Shown here: piece by piece, positions 24,311-35,578 of the stretch
Layout of the letters: every line of letters starts with the position of its first letter
Numbering within the stretch: the first letter of the stretch is position 1
Assembly (NCBI GenBank): GCA_949318235.1
Contig: OX439134.1
Location: 24,252,662-24,316,661, forward strand
Length of the DNA stretch: 64,000 bases
Direction of reading: 5' to 3'
Origin: Ecdyonurus torrentis
Taxonomy: Eukaryota > Arthropoda > Insecta > Ephemeroptera > Heptageniidae
Notes under the pieces: model-generated
The model's database searches: none
Told to the model about the DNA's origin: nothing
Seen by the model: the letters and a program-made list of their open reading frames with translations, nothing else
Position numbers and translations under genes: made by a program

Positions 24311-27300
24311 TACACTACTAAAGTCATGTTAATAGTCAGTGATGACGTCACATATCTACTACGTAAACAACTAAAGTCAAGTTGATAGTTATTGATGACG
24401 TCACTTATCTACTGCTTCAATACTAAACTCAAGATGGAAGTCAGTGATGGCGTCACTTATCTATATCATTCACCACAAAAGTCAAGATGATATTCAGTAA
24501 TAACGTCACTTATCTACTTCATACACAACTAAAGTCAAGTTGATAATCAGTGATGACGTCACTTCTCTACTTCATTTACTACTAAAGTCAAGTTGATAGT
24601 CAGAGATGACGTAACATATTTACTACGTAAACAACTTACGTCAAGTTGATAGTCAGTGATGATGTCACTTATCTACTTCATTCACTACAAAAGTCAAGAT
24701 GAAATTTAGTAATAACGTCACTTATCTACTCCATACAGAACTAAAGTCAATTCGATAATCAGTGATGACGTTACTTATCTACTTCATACATTCCTAAAGT
24801 CAAGTTGATAGTCAGTGATGACGTCACATATCTACTACATATACAACTAAAGTCAGGTTGATAGTCAGTGCTGACGTCACTTATCTACTTCATCAATACA
24901 AAAATAAAGTGGGAAGTCAGTGATGGCGTCACTTATCTACTACATACATAACTAAAGTCAAGATGATAGTCAGTGATGACGTCACATATATGCTTCATAC
25001 ACTACTAAAGACAAGTTGATAGTCAGTAATGACGTCACTTATCTACTTTATACACAACTCAAGTCAAGTTGATAATCAGTAATGACGTCACTTCTCTACT
25101 TCATACACTACTAATGTCAAGTTGATAAACAGTTATGACGTCACTTCTCTACTTCATACACAACTAAAGTCATGTTGAAAAACAATTGTGACGTAACTTA
25201 TCGACTTCAATTAATACTAAAGTCAAGTTGATAGTCAGTGATGACGTCACATATATGCTTCATACATTCCTAAAGTCAAGTTGATAGTCAGTGATGACGT
25301 CACATATCTACTACATATACAACTAAAGTCAGGTTGATAGTCAGTGATGACGTCACTTATCTACTTCATCAATACAAAAATAAAGTTGGAAGTCAGTGAT
25401 GGCGTCACTTATCTACTACATACATAACTAAAGTCAAGATGATAGTCAGTGTTGACGTCCCTTATCTATATCATTCACCACAAAAGTGAAGATGATATTT
25501 AGTAATAACGTCACTTATCTACTTCATTTACTACTAAAGTCAAGTTGATAATCAGTGATGACGTCACTTCTCTACTTCATACACTACTAATGTCAAGTTG
25601 ATAAACAGTTATGACGTCACTTCTCTACTTCATACACAACTAAAGTCATGTTGAAAAACAATTGTGACGTAACTTATCGACTTCATTAAATACTTAAGTC
25701 AAGTTGATAGTCAGTGATGACGTCACATATATGCTTCATACATTCCTAAAGTCAAGTTGATAGTCAGTGATGACGTCACATATCTACTACATATACAACT
25801 AAAGTCAGGTTGATAGTCAGTGATGACGTCACTTATCTACTTCATCAATACAAAAATAAAGTTGGAAGTCAGTGATGGCGTCACTTATCTACTACATACA
25901 TAACTAAAGTCAAGATGATAGTCAGTGTTGACGTCCCTTATCTATATCATTCACCACAAAAGTGAAGATGATATTTAGTAATAACGTCACTTATCTACTT
26001 CATACACAACTAAAGTCAAGTTGATAATCAGTGATGACGTCACTTCTCTACTTCATACACTACTAATGTCAAGTTGATAAACAGTTATGACGTCACTTCT
26101 CTACTTCATACACAACTAAAGTCATGTTGAAAAACAATTGTGACGTAACTTATCGACTTCATTAAATACTAAAGTCAAGTTGATAGTCAGTGATGACGTC
26201 ACATATATGCTTCATACACTACTAAGTACAAGTTATTAGTCAGTGATGACGTCACTTATCCACTCTATACACTCCTAAAGTCAAGTTGATATTCAGTGAT
26301 GACGTCACTTATCTACTTCATCAATAAAAAAATAAAGTCAGAAGTCAGTGATGGCGTCACTTATCTACTACTTACATAACTTAAATCAAGTTGATAGTCA
26401 GTGATGACGTCACATATCTACTTCATACACTACTAAAGTCAAGATGATAGTCAGTGATGACGTCACATATCTACTTCATACACTACTAAAGACAAATTAA
26501 AAGTCAGTGATGACGTCGCTTATCTACTTCATACAAAACAAAACTCAAATTGATAGTCAGTGATGACGTCACTTTTCTACTTCATACACTACTAAAGTCA
26601 AATTGATATTCAGTGATGACGATGCATTTCTAGTTCATATACTACTAAAGTCAAGTTGATAGTGATTGCGTCACTTATCTACTTCATATACCACTAAAGT
26701 CAAGTTGATAGTCAGTGATGACTTCACTTATCTTTTCTATACACTACTAAAGTCAAGTTGATAGTCAGTGATGGCGTAACTTATCTCCTTCATAAACTAC
26801 TAAAGTCAAGATGATAGTCAGTGATACCGTCATATATGGATTTCATACACTACTAAAGTCAAGTTTAAAAACAATTATGACATAACTTATCGACTTCATA
26901 TAATACTAAAGTCAAGTTGATAGTCAGTGATGATGTCACATATCTGCTTCATACGCTACTAAATACTAGTTGATAGTTAGTGATAACGTCACTTATCTAC
27001 TTTATACACAACTAAAGTCAAGATGATAGTTAGTGATGACGTCACATATCTACTTCATACACAACTAAAGTCAAGTTAATAGTCAGTAATGACGTCACTT
27101 ATTTACTTCATACATTACTGAAGTTAAATTGATAGTCAGTGATTACGTCACATATCTACTTCATACACAACTAAAGTCAAGTTGATAGTCAATGATAAAG
27201 TCACTTATCTACTTCATACAACACCAAAATCAAGTTGGTAGTCAGTGATGGCGTCACTTATCTACTTCATAAACTACTAAAATCAAAATAGTAGTCATTG

Positions 27301-27911
27301 ATGGCGTCACGAATTTTGATGATATCTCAGAAACTAATAATGCTACAGACTTGCGGTTTAAAATGAAATGCATCTCTTTGAATTGTCTTATGAAAAGGTT
27401 ATTACACTTTAGTTGCAAAAAATAAAACTTACTTAATTTTTTAAAATTTAGTATTTTCTTACCGAAGTCTATAGCATTGTAGCCTATATGAAGAAGAAAA
27501 AAGTTTGTAACTCGAGTTCTAATTGAAATGGAAAGTTGTGGTTTTGAAATAAAGTGATGCAAAACGCTCTATAGTACTAAATTCACCTTTAGAAACAAAA
27601 TTGAGAAAAATAATTTTTCCATAAAAATTGTGTTTTTCAGATTCTGAAAACGAATTTTGATGATATCTCAGAAACAAATAATGCTAGAGACTTACGGTTT
27701 GAACTGAAATGTATCACTTTGAAATGTCTTATGAAAAGTTTATTACACTTTAGTCGCAAAAAAAAAAACTTTCTCAGTTTTTGAGAATTTTCGTATTTTC
27801 TTAGCGAAGTCTATAGCATTGTAGCCCATATGAAGAAGAAAAAAGTTTGTAACTCTAGTTCTAATTAAGATGGATAGTTGCGGTTTTGAAATAAAGTGAT
27901 GCAAAACGCTC
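23850..27911 (+). repeat. ~4.0-kb A+B composite tandem duplication, copy 2
   Basis: Partner of 19,841-23,849. It carries one extra B monomer near 25,235 and the substitution GATACCGTC near 26,823 (GATAACGTC in copy 1). Similarity fades at about 27,870, where GGATAGTTGCGG replaces GGAAAGTTGCGG. Confidence 0.85.
24311..27310 (+). repeat. Satellite B block 4, about 57 monomers
   Basis: This is the longest B block at 3,000 bp, exactly one monomer (53 bp) longer than block 3. The nine-monomer duplication is again present (TGTTGACGTCCC with TGAC at 25453 and 25929). Confidence 0.95.
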
Positions 27912-28370
27912 TATAGTACTAAATTCACATCTAGAAACAAAATTGAGAAAAATAATTTTTCCAAAAAAATTGTGTTTTTCAGATTCTGAAAACGATTTTT
28001 GATGATATCTCAGAAACTAATAATGCTACAGACTTACGGTTTGAACTGAAATGTATCACTTTGAAATGTCTTATGAAAAAATTATTACACTTTAGTCGCA
28101 AAAAATAAAACTTTCTCAGTTTTTGAAAATTTTTGTATTTTCTTATCGAAGTCTACAGCATTGTAGCCCATATGAAGAAAAAAAAGTTTGTAACTCGAGT
28201 TCTAATTTAGATGGAAAGCTGCGGTTTTGAAATAAAGTGATGAAAAACGCACTATAGTACTAAATTCACCTCTAGAAACAAAATTGAACAAATAATTTTT
28301 AAAAAAAAATTGTGTTTTTCAGATTCTGAAAACGAATTTTGATGATATCTCAGAAACAAATAATGCTACA
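27311..28370 (+). repeat. Satellite A block, 3 monomers + 36 bp
   Basis: Boundary monomer first, then a monomer with GCTAGAGAC and a pure A run replacing AAAAAATAAAAC at 27,755, then the terminal type with GCACTATAGTAC and TTGAACAAATAA. It is closely similar to 59,640-60,698. Confidence 0.95.
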
Positions 28371-31102
28371 TACACTACTAAAGTCATGTTAATAGTCAGT
28401 GATGACGTCACATATCTACTACGTAAACAACTAAAGTCAAGTTGATAGTTATTGATGACGTCACTTATCTACTGCTTCAATACTAAACTCAAGATGGAAG
28501 TCAGTGATGGCGTCACTTATCTATATCATTCACCACAAAAGTCAAGATGATATTCAGTAATAACGTCACTTATCTACTTCATACACAACTAAAGTCAAGT
28601 TGATAATCAGTGATGACGTCACTTCTCTACTTCATTTACTACTAAAGTCAAGTTGATAGTCAGAGATGACGTAACATATTTACTACGTAAACAACTTACG
28701 TCAAGTTGATAGTCAGTGATGATGTCACTTATCTACTTCATTCACTACAAAAGTCAAGTTGAAATTTAGTAATAACGTCACTTATCTACTCCATACAGAA
28801 CTAAAGTCAATTCGATAATCAGTGATGACGTTACTTATCTACTTCATACATTCCTAAAGTCAAGTTGATAGTCAGTGATGACGTCACATATCTACTACAT
28901 ATACAACTAAAGTCAGGTTGATAGTCAGTGCTGACGTCACTTATCTACTTCATCAATACAAAAATAAAGTTGGAAGTCAGTGATGGCGTCACTTATCTAC
29001 TACATACATAACTAAAGTCAAGATGATAGTCAGTGATGACGTTACATATATGCTTCATACACTACTAAAGACAAGTTGATAGTCAGTAATGACGTCACTT
29101 ATCTACTTTATACACAACTAAAGTCTAGATGATAGTCAGTGATGAAGTCACATTTCTACTTAATAAACAACTAAAGTCAAGATAATAGTCAGTGATGACG
29201 TCACTTATCTACTCAATACACTACTAAAGTCAAGTTGATAGTCAGTGTTGACGTCACTTATCTATATCATTCACCACAAAAGTCAAGATGATATTCAGTA
29301 ATAACGTCACTTATCTACTTCATACACAACTAAAGTCAAGTTGATAATCAGTGATGACGTCACTTCTCTACTTTATTTACTACTAAAGTCAAGTTGATAG
29401 TCAGAGATGACGTAACATATTTACTACGTAAACAACTTTAGTCAAGTTGATAGTCAGTGATTACTTCACTTATCTACTTCATCAATACTAAAATCGAGAT
29501 GGAAGTCAGTGATGGCATCACTTATCTACTACATACATAACTTAAGTTTAGTTGATAGTCAGTAATAACGTCACTTATCTACTTCATACACTACTAATGT
29601 CAAGTTGATTAACAGTTATGACGTCACTTCTCTACTTCATATACAACTAAAGTCAAGTTTAAAAACAATTGTGACGTAACTTATCGACTTCATTAAATAC
29701 TAAAGTCAAGTTGATAGTCAGTGATGACGTCACATATATGCTTCATACACTACTAAGGACAAGTTATTAGTCAGTGATGACGTCACTTATCTACTCTATA
29801 CACTCCTAAAGTCAAGTTGATAATCAGTGATGACGTCACTTATCTACTTCATCAATAATAAAATAAAGTCGGAAGTCAGTGATGGCGTCACTTATCTACA
29901 ACTTACATAACTTAAGTCAAGTTGATAGTCAGTGATGACGTCACATATCTACTTCATACACTACTAAAGTCAAGATGATAGTCAGTGATGACGTCACATA
30001 TCTACTTCATACACTACTAAAGACAAATTAAAAGTCAGTGATGCCGTCACTTATCTACTTCATACAGAACAAAACTCAAATTGATAGTCAGTGATGACGT
30101 CACTTTTCTACTTCATACACTACTAAAGTCAAATTGATATTCAGTGATGACGATGCATTTCTACTTCATATACTACTAAAGTCAAGTTGATAGTGATGAC
30201 GTCACATATCTACTTCATACACTACTAAAGTCAAGATGATAGTCAGTGATGACGTCACATATCTACTTCATACACTACTAAAGACAAATTAAAAGTCAGT
30301 GATGACGTCGCTTATCTACTTCATACAGAACAAAACTCAAATTGATAGTCAGTGATGACGTCACTTTTCTACTTCATACACTACTAAAGTCAAATTGATA
30401 TTCAGTGATGACGATGCATTTCTACTTCATATACTACTAAAGTCAAGTTGATAGTGATTGCGTCACTTATTTACTTCATATACCACTAAAGTTAAGTTGA
30501 TAGTCAGTGATGACTTCACTTATCTTTTCTATACACTACTAAAGTCAAGTTGATAGTCAGTGATGGCGTAACTTATCTCCTTCATAAACTACTAAAGTCA
30601 AGATGATAGTCAGTGATAACGTCATATATGGATTTCATACACTACTAAAGTCAAGTTTAAAAACAATTATGACATAAATTATCGACTTCATATAATACTA
30701 AAGTTAAGTTGATAGTCAGTGATGACGTCACATATCTGCTTCATACGCTACTAAATACTAGTTGATAGTTAGTGATAACGTCACTTATCTACTTTATACA
30801 CAACTAAAGTCAAGATGATAGTTAGTGATGACGTCACATATCTACTTCATACACAACTAAAGTCAAGTTAATAGTCAGTAATAACGTCACTTATTTACTT
30901 CATACATTACTGAAGTTAAATTGATAGTCAGTGATTACGTCACATATCTACTTCATACACAACTAAAGTCAAGTTGATAGTCAATGATAAAGTCACTTAT
31001 CTACTTCATACAACACAGAAATCAAGTTGGTAGTCAGTGATGGCGTCACTTATCTACTTCATAAACTACTAAAATCAAAATAGTAGTCATTGATGGCGTC
31101 AC
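28371..31102 (+). repeat. Satellite B block 5, about 51 monomers
   Basis: Monomer order and the private variant GTCTAGATGATAG with GATGAAGTCACATTTC (near 29,130) match 12,652-15,106 from its 13,001 point and 60,699-63,483 throughout. The B block at 60,699 is 53 bp longer because of one extra monomer. The ~261-bp internal duplication is present (ATGCCGTCAC near 30,040 versus ATGACGTCGC near 30,302). Confidence 0.95.
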
Positions 31103-32160
31103 GAATTTTGATGATATCTCAGAAACTAATAATGCTACAGACTTGTGGTTTAAAATGAAATGCATCTCTTTGAATTGTCTTATGAAAAGGTTATTACACT
31201 TTAGTTGCAAAAAATAAAACTTTCTTAATTTTTTAAATTTAGTATTTTCTTACCGAAGTCTATAGCATTGTAGCCTATATGAAGAAGAAAAAAGTTTGTA
31301 ACTCGAGTTCTAATTGTGATGGAAAGTTGTGGTTTTGAAATAAAGTGATGCAAAACGCTCTATAGTACTAAATTCACCTTTAGAAACAAAATTGAGAAAA
31401 ATAATTTTTTCATAAAAATTGTGTTTTTCAGATTCTGAAAAAGATTTTTGATGATATCTCAGAAAAAAATAATGCTACAGACTTACGGTTTGAACTGAAA
31501 TGTATCACTTTGAAATGTCTTATGAAAAGTTTATTACACTTTAGTCGCAAAAAATAAAACTTTCTCAGTTTTTGAGAATTTTCGTATTTTCTTAGCGAAG
31601 TCTATAGCATTGAAGCCCATATGAAGAAGAAAAAAGTTTGTAACTCTAGTTCTAATTAAGATGGATAGTTGCGGTTTTGAAATAAAGTGATGCAAAACGC
31701 TCTATAGTACTAAATTCACATCTAGAAACAAAATTGAGAAAAATAATTTTTCCTAAAAAATTGTGTTTTTCAGATTCTGAAAACGATTTTTGATGATATC
31801 TCAGAAACTAATAATGCTACAGACTTACGGTTTGAACTGAAATGTATCACTTTGAAATGTCTTATGAAAAAATTATTACACTTTAGTCGCAAAAAATAAA
31901 ACTTTCTCAGTTTTTGAAAATTTTTGTATTTTCTTATCGAAGTCTACAGCATTGTAGCCCATATGAAGAAAAAAAGTTTGTAACTCGAGTTCTAATTTAG
32001 ATGGAAAGCTGCGGTTTTGAAATAAAGTGATGAAAAACGCACTATAGTACTAAATTCACCTCTAGAAACAAAATTGAACAAATAATTTTTAAAAAAAAAT
32101 TGTGTTTTTCAGATTCTGAAAACGAATTTTGATGATATCTCAGAAACAAATAATTCTACA
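31103..32160 (+). repeat. Satellite A block, 3 monomers + 36 bp
   Basis: Identical in layout to 15,107-16,164, including the rare GACTTGTGG, TCAGAAAAAAATAATGC, ATTGAAGCCC and AATTCTACA variants. One of the clearest markers that the two 6.8-kb segments share a recent origin. Confidence 0.95.
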
Positions 32161-34271
32161 TACACTACTAAAGTCATGTTAATAGTCAGTGATGACGTCA
32201 CATATCTACTACGTAAACAATTAAAGTCAAGTTGATAGTTATTGATGACGTCACTTATCTACTGCTTCAATACTAAACTCAAGATGGAAGTTAGTGATGG
32301 CGTCACTTATCTATATCATTCACCACAAAAGTCAAGATGATATTCAGTAATAACGTCACTTATCTACTTCATACACAACTAAAGTCAAGTTGATAATCAG
32401 TGATGACGTCACTTCTCTACTTCATTTACTACTAAAGTCAAGTTGATAGTCAGAGATGACGTAACATATTTACTACGTAAACAACTTACGTCAAGTTGAT
32501 AGTCAGTGATGATGTCACTTATCTACTTCATTCACTACAAAAGTCAAGATGAAATTTAGTAATAACGTCACTTATCTACTCCATACAGAACTAAAGTCAA
32601 TTTGATAATCAGTGATGACGTTACTTATCTACTTCATACATTCCTAAAGTCAAGTTGATAGTCAGTGATGACGTCACATATCTACTACATATACAACTAA
32701 AGTCAGGTTGATAGTCAGTGATGACGTCACTTATCTACTTCATCAATACAAAAATAAAGTTGGAAGTCAGTGATGGCGTCACTTATCTACTACATACATA
32801 ACTAAAGTCAAGATGATAGTCAGTGATGACGTCACATATATGCTTCATTTACTACTAAAGACAAGTTGATAGTCAGTAATGACGTCACTTATCTACTTTA
32901 TACACAACTAAAGTCAAGATAATAGTCAGTGATGACGTCACTTATCTACTCAATACACTACTAAAGTCAAGTTGATAGTCAGTGTTGACGTCACTTATCT
33001 ATATCATTCACCACAAAAGTCAAGATGATATTCAGTAATAACGTCACTTATCTACTTCATACACAACTAAAGTCAAGTTGATAATCAGTGATGACGTCAC
33101 TTCTCTACTTTATTTACTACTAAAGTCAAGTTGATAGTCAGAGATGACGTAACATATTTACTACGTAAACAACTTTAGTCAAGTTGATAGTCAGTGATGA
33201 CTTCACTTATCTACTTCATCAATACTAAAATCGAGATGGAAGTCAGTGATGGCATCACTTATCTACTACATACATAACTTAAGTTTAGTTGATAGTCAGT
33301 AATTACGTCACTTATCTACTTCATACACTACTAATGTCAAGTTGATTAACAGTTATGACGTCACTTCTCTACTTCATACACAACTAAAGTCAAGTTTAAA
33401 AACAATTGTGACGTAACTTATCGACTTCATTAAATACTAAAGTCAAGTTGATAGTCAGTGATGACGTCACATATATGCTTCATACACTACTAAGGACAAG
33501 TTATTAGTCAGTGATGACGTCACTTATCTACTCTATACACTCCTAAAGTCAAGTTGATAGTCAGTGATGACGTCACTTATCTACTTCATACACTACTAAA
33601 GTCAAGATGATAGTCAGTGATGACGTCACATATCTACTTCATACACTACTAAAGACAAATTAAAAGTCAGTGATGACGTCGCTTATCTACTTCATACAGA
33701 ACAAAACTCAAATTGATAGTCAGTGATGACGTCACTTTTCTACTTCATACACTACTAAAGTCAAATTGATATTCAGTGATGACGATGCATTTCTACTTCA
33801 TATACTACTAAAGTCAAGTTGATAGTGATTGCGTCACTTATCTACTTCATATACCACTAAAGTCAAGTTGATAGTCAGTGATGACTTCACTTATCTTTTC
33901 CATACACTACTAAAGTCAAGTTGATAGTCAGTGATGGCGTAACTTATCTCCTTCATAAACTACTAAAGTCAAGATGATAGTCAGTGATAACGTCATATAT
34001 GGACTTCATACACTACTAAAGTCAAGTTTAAAAACAATTATGACATAACTTATCGACTTCATATAATACTAAAGTCAAGTTGATAGTCAGTGATGACGTC
34101 ACATATCTGCTTCATACGCTACTAAATACTAGTTGATTGTTAGTGATAACGTCACTTATCTACTTTATACACAACTAAAGTCAAGATGATAGTTAGTGAT
34201 GACGTCACATATCTACTTCATACACAACTTAAGTCAAGTTAATAGTCAGTGATGACGTCACTTATTTACTT
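32161..34271 (+). repeat. Satellite B block 6, left part, ~40 monomers
   Basis: Near-identical to 16,165-18,274. Small differences are visible, such as ATGCTTCATTTACTAC near 32,840 where the first copy has ATGCTTCATACACTAC. Ends at the second insertion. Confidence 0.95.
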
Positions 34272-34301
34272 CACTCAAAAAAATAGTGCATTACTTTAGT
34301 T
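34272..34301 (+). repeat. Left terminal inverted repeat, copy 2
   Basis: Identical to 18,275-18,304, beginning CACTCAAAAAAATAG. Confidence 0.88.
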
Positions 34302-34509
34302 GTTTTTAATAACTAACTTTAGCTGCTAAACGTTTTTTCTGCATTAAATAAGTTGGCAATAATTTTGTGTTTAAAATAAGTTATTATTAATGTCTAATCT
34401 CGCGCCCATCTAAAATAAGTTTGCCGCGGTAACTAATTTAAAACACAACTTTACGAGCACTGCCGAATACTTGCGACAACATACGATACGGATAGTGAAA
34501 GAAAGCAAC

Positions 34510-34551
34510 ATGGCGAAGAAGAAGGAAGAATGCAAGCGAAGCGGCTCTTGA
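34510..34551 (+). other. 13-codon ATG mini-ORF inside the element (copy 2)
   Basis: Identical to the mini-ORF at 18,513-18,554. Its preservation follows from recent duplication and is not evidence for selection. Confidence 0.2.
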
Positions 34552-34618
34552 AAAATTCACAAACTAATGGAATACACGGGAAGTAAACATGGCTTTAATA
34601 TAATAATTTTATGTGTAA

Positions 34619-34768
34619 GAATGCGTTTACTTTGTGGAACATTTTATTTTAGGTCCGGCGAAAGGAGGAAACGTAAAAATGAGAACTGACTATGTGATGA
34701 TGCCAGATGCCGGTATGTGCGTGGTGCAGACATGGCGGGTAAATGAGAAAAAATGTGGTCTTAAATGA
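34619..34768 (+). other. Exon-like open stretch inside the element (copy 2)
   Basis: Same 50-codon open stretch with acceptor-like and donor-like borders around 34,653-34,712 as in the first copy. No difference between the copies was seen here. Confidence 0.25.
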
Positions 34769-35076
34769 AGGTATTTATCGTTTTAGGGTAGTTTGAATGC
34801 CATACACACATTTAAAATGTAAATAAACGTTCATTTTAATTCATTATGTAAATGAAATTTAATTTCGTCTTTGTTATTTTCGTGTTTTCCGACCGGTATA
34901 GACTGTCTGTCACGGTTATGCATGTGATTGAAAACTTGATATTATCGTATCATTGCTATATTTATTGTGAAAACGCGTAATATTTTGTGGATTGTAATTA
35001 TTATCGTGTATATTGCATGCGAAGATGTGGGGAAAGAGAGAGAAGAATATAAAAAAACAAGTGTGCCGGTGTGCCG

Positions 35077-35212
35077 GGTTGAATTGTGTGCGTAAGAGAG
35101 AGAGGTGGCGGGACACGCTGGTCAGAGTGCAGTGCAGTGAGGCAGGCGGGCGCGAGAGCGAGCGAGACGAGCAAGAGCAGAGAAGCGAGCGCACGCAGCA
35201 GCGAAGGAGGGG
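35077..35212 (+). other. GC-rich, purine-skewed island in the element (copy 2)
   Basis: Same composition island as at 19,080-19,215; no difference was seen. It stands out as the only strongly GC-rich stretch in this half of the window. Confidence 0.6.
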
Positions 35213-35344
35213 AAAAATTAGTTACGCGTAATAACTAAACAAAAGTAACTTAAATTAGCTACTGTTAATAACGTGCTAAAAGTGCATTATTTAAGTTACC
35301 ATTAATAGTTTATAAGTGTATATCTTAAATAAGTTAGTATTCGT

Positions 35345-35374
35345 AACTAAAGTAATGCACTTGTTTTTGGAGTG
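35345..35374 (-). repeat. Right terminal inverted repeat, copy 2
   Basis: Ends TTTTTGGAGTG, as in the first copy; TT follows as the target duplication. Confidence 0.88.
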
Positions 35375-35578
35375 TTCATACATTACTGAAGTTAAATTGA
35401 TAGTCAGTGATTACGTCACATATCTACTTCATACACAACTAAAGTCAAGTTAATAGTTAATAATAAAGTTACTTATCTACTTCATACAACACCAAAATCA
35501 AGTTGGTAGTCAGTGATGGCGTCACTTATCTACTTCATAAACTACTAAAATTAAAATAGTAGTCATTGATGGCGTCAC
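35375..35578 (+). repeat. Satellite B block 6, right part (~4 monomers)
   Basis: Continuation of the interrupted B monomer to the fixed B-to-A junction. It shares TTAATAATAAAGTTAC with 19,378-19,581. Confidence 0.94.

Larger units (their letters stand above)
34272..35374. mobile_element. Non-autonomous TIR DNA-transposon-like element, copy 2
   Basis: It has the same 1,103-bp length, orientation, target position within the B monomer and TT target duplication as the first copy. I saw two substitutions (AATAAGTTTGCC against AATAATTTTGCC near 34,413, and CATTTAAAATG against CATTTCAAATG near 34,810). Because the flanking satellite is duplicated too, this copy most likely arose by segmental duplication and not by a second transposition. 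Confidence 0.86.

Noticed and set aside
34272..35374. A second independent transposition event at the same B position.
   Set aside because: The flanks are duplicated for kilobases at the same 15,997-bp offset and the copies differ by about two substitutions, so segmental duplication is simpler.
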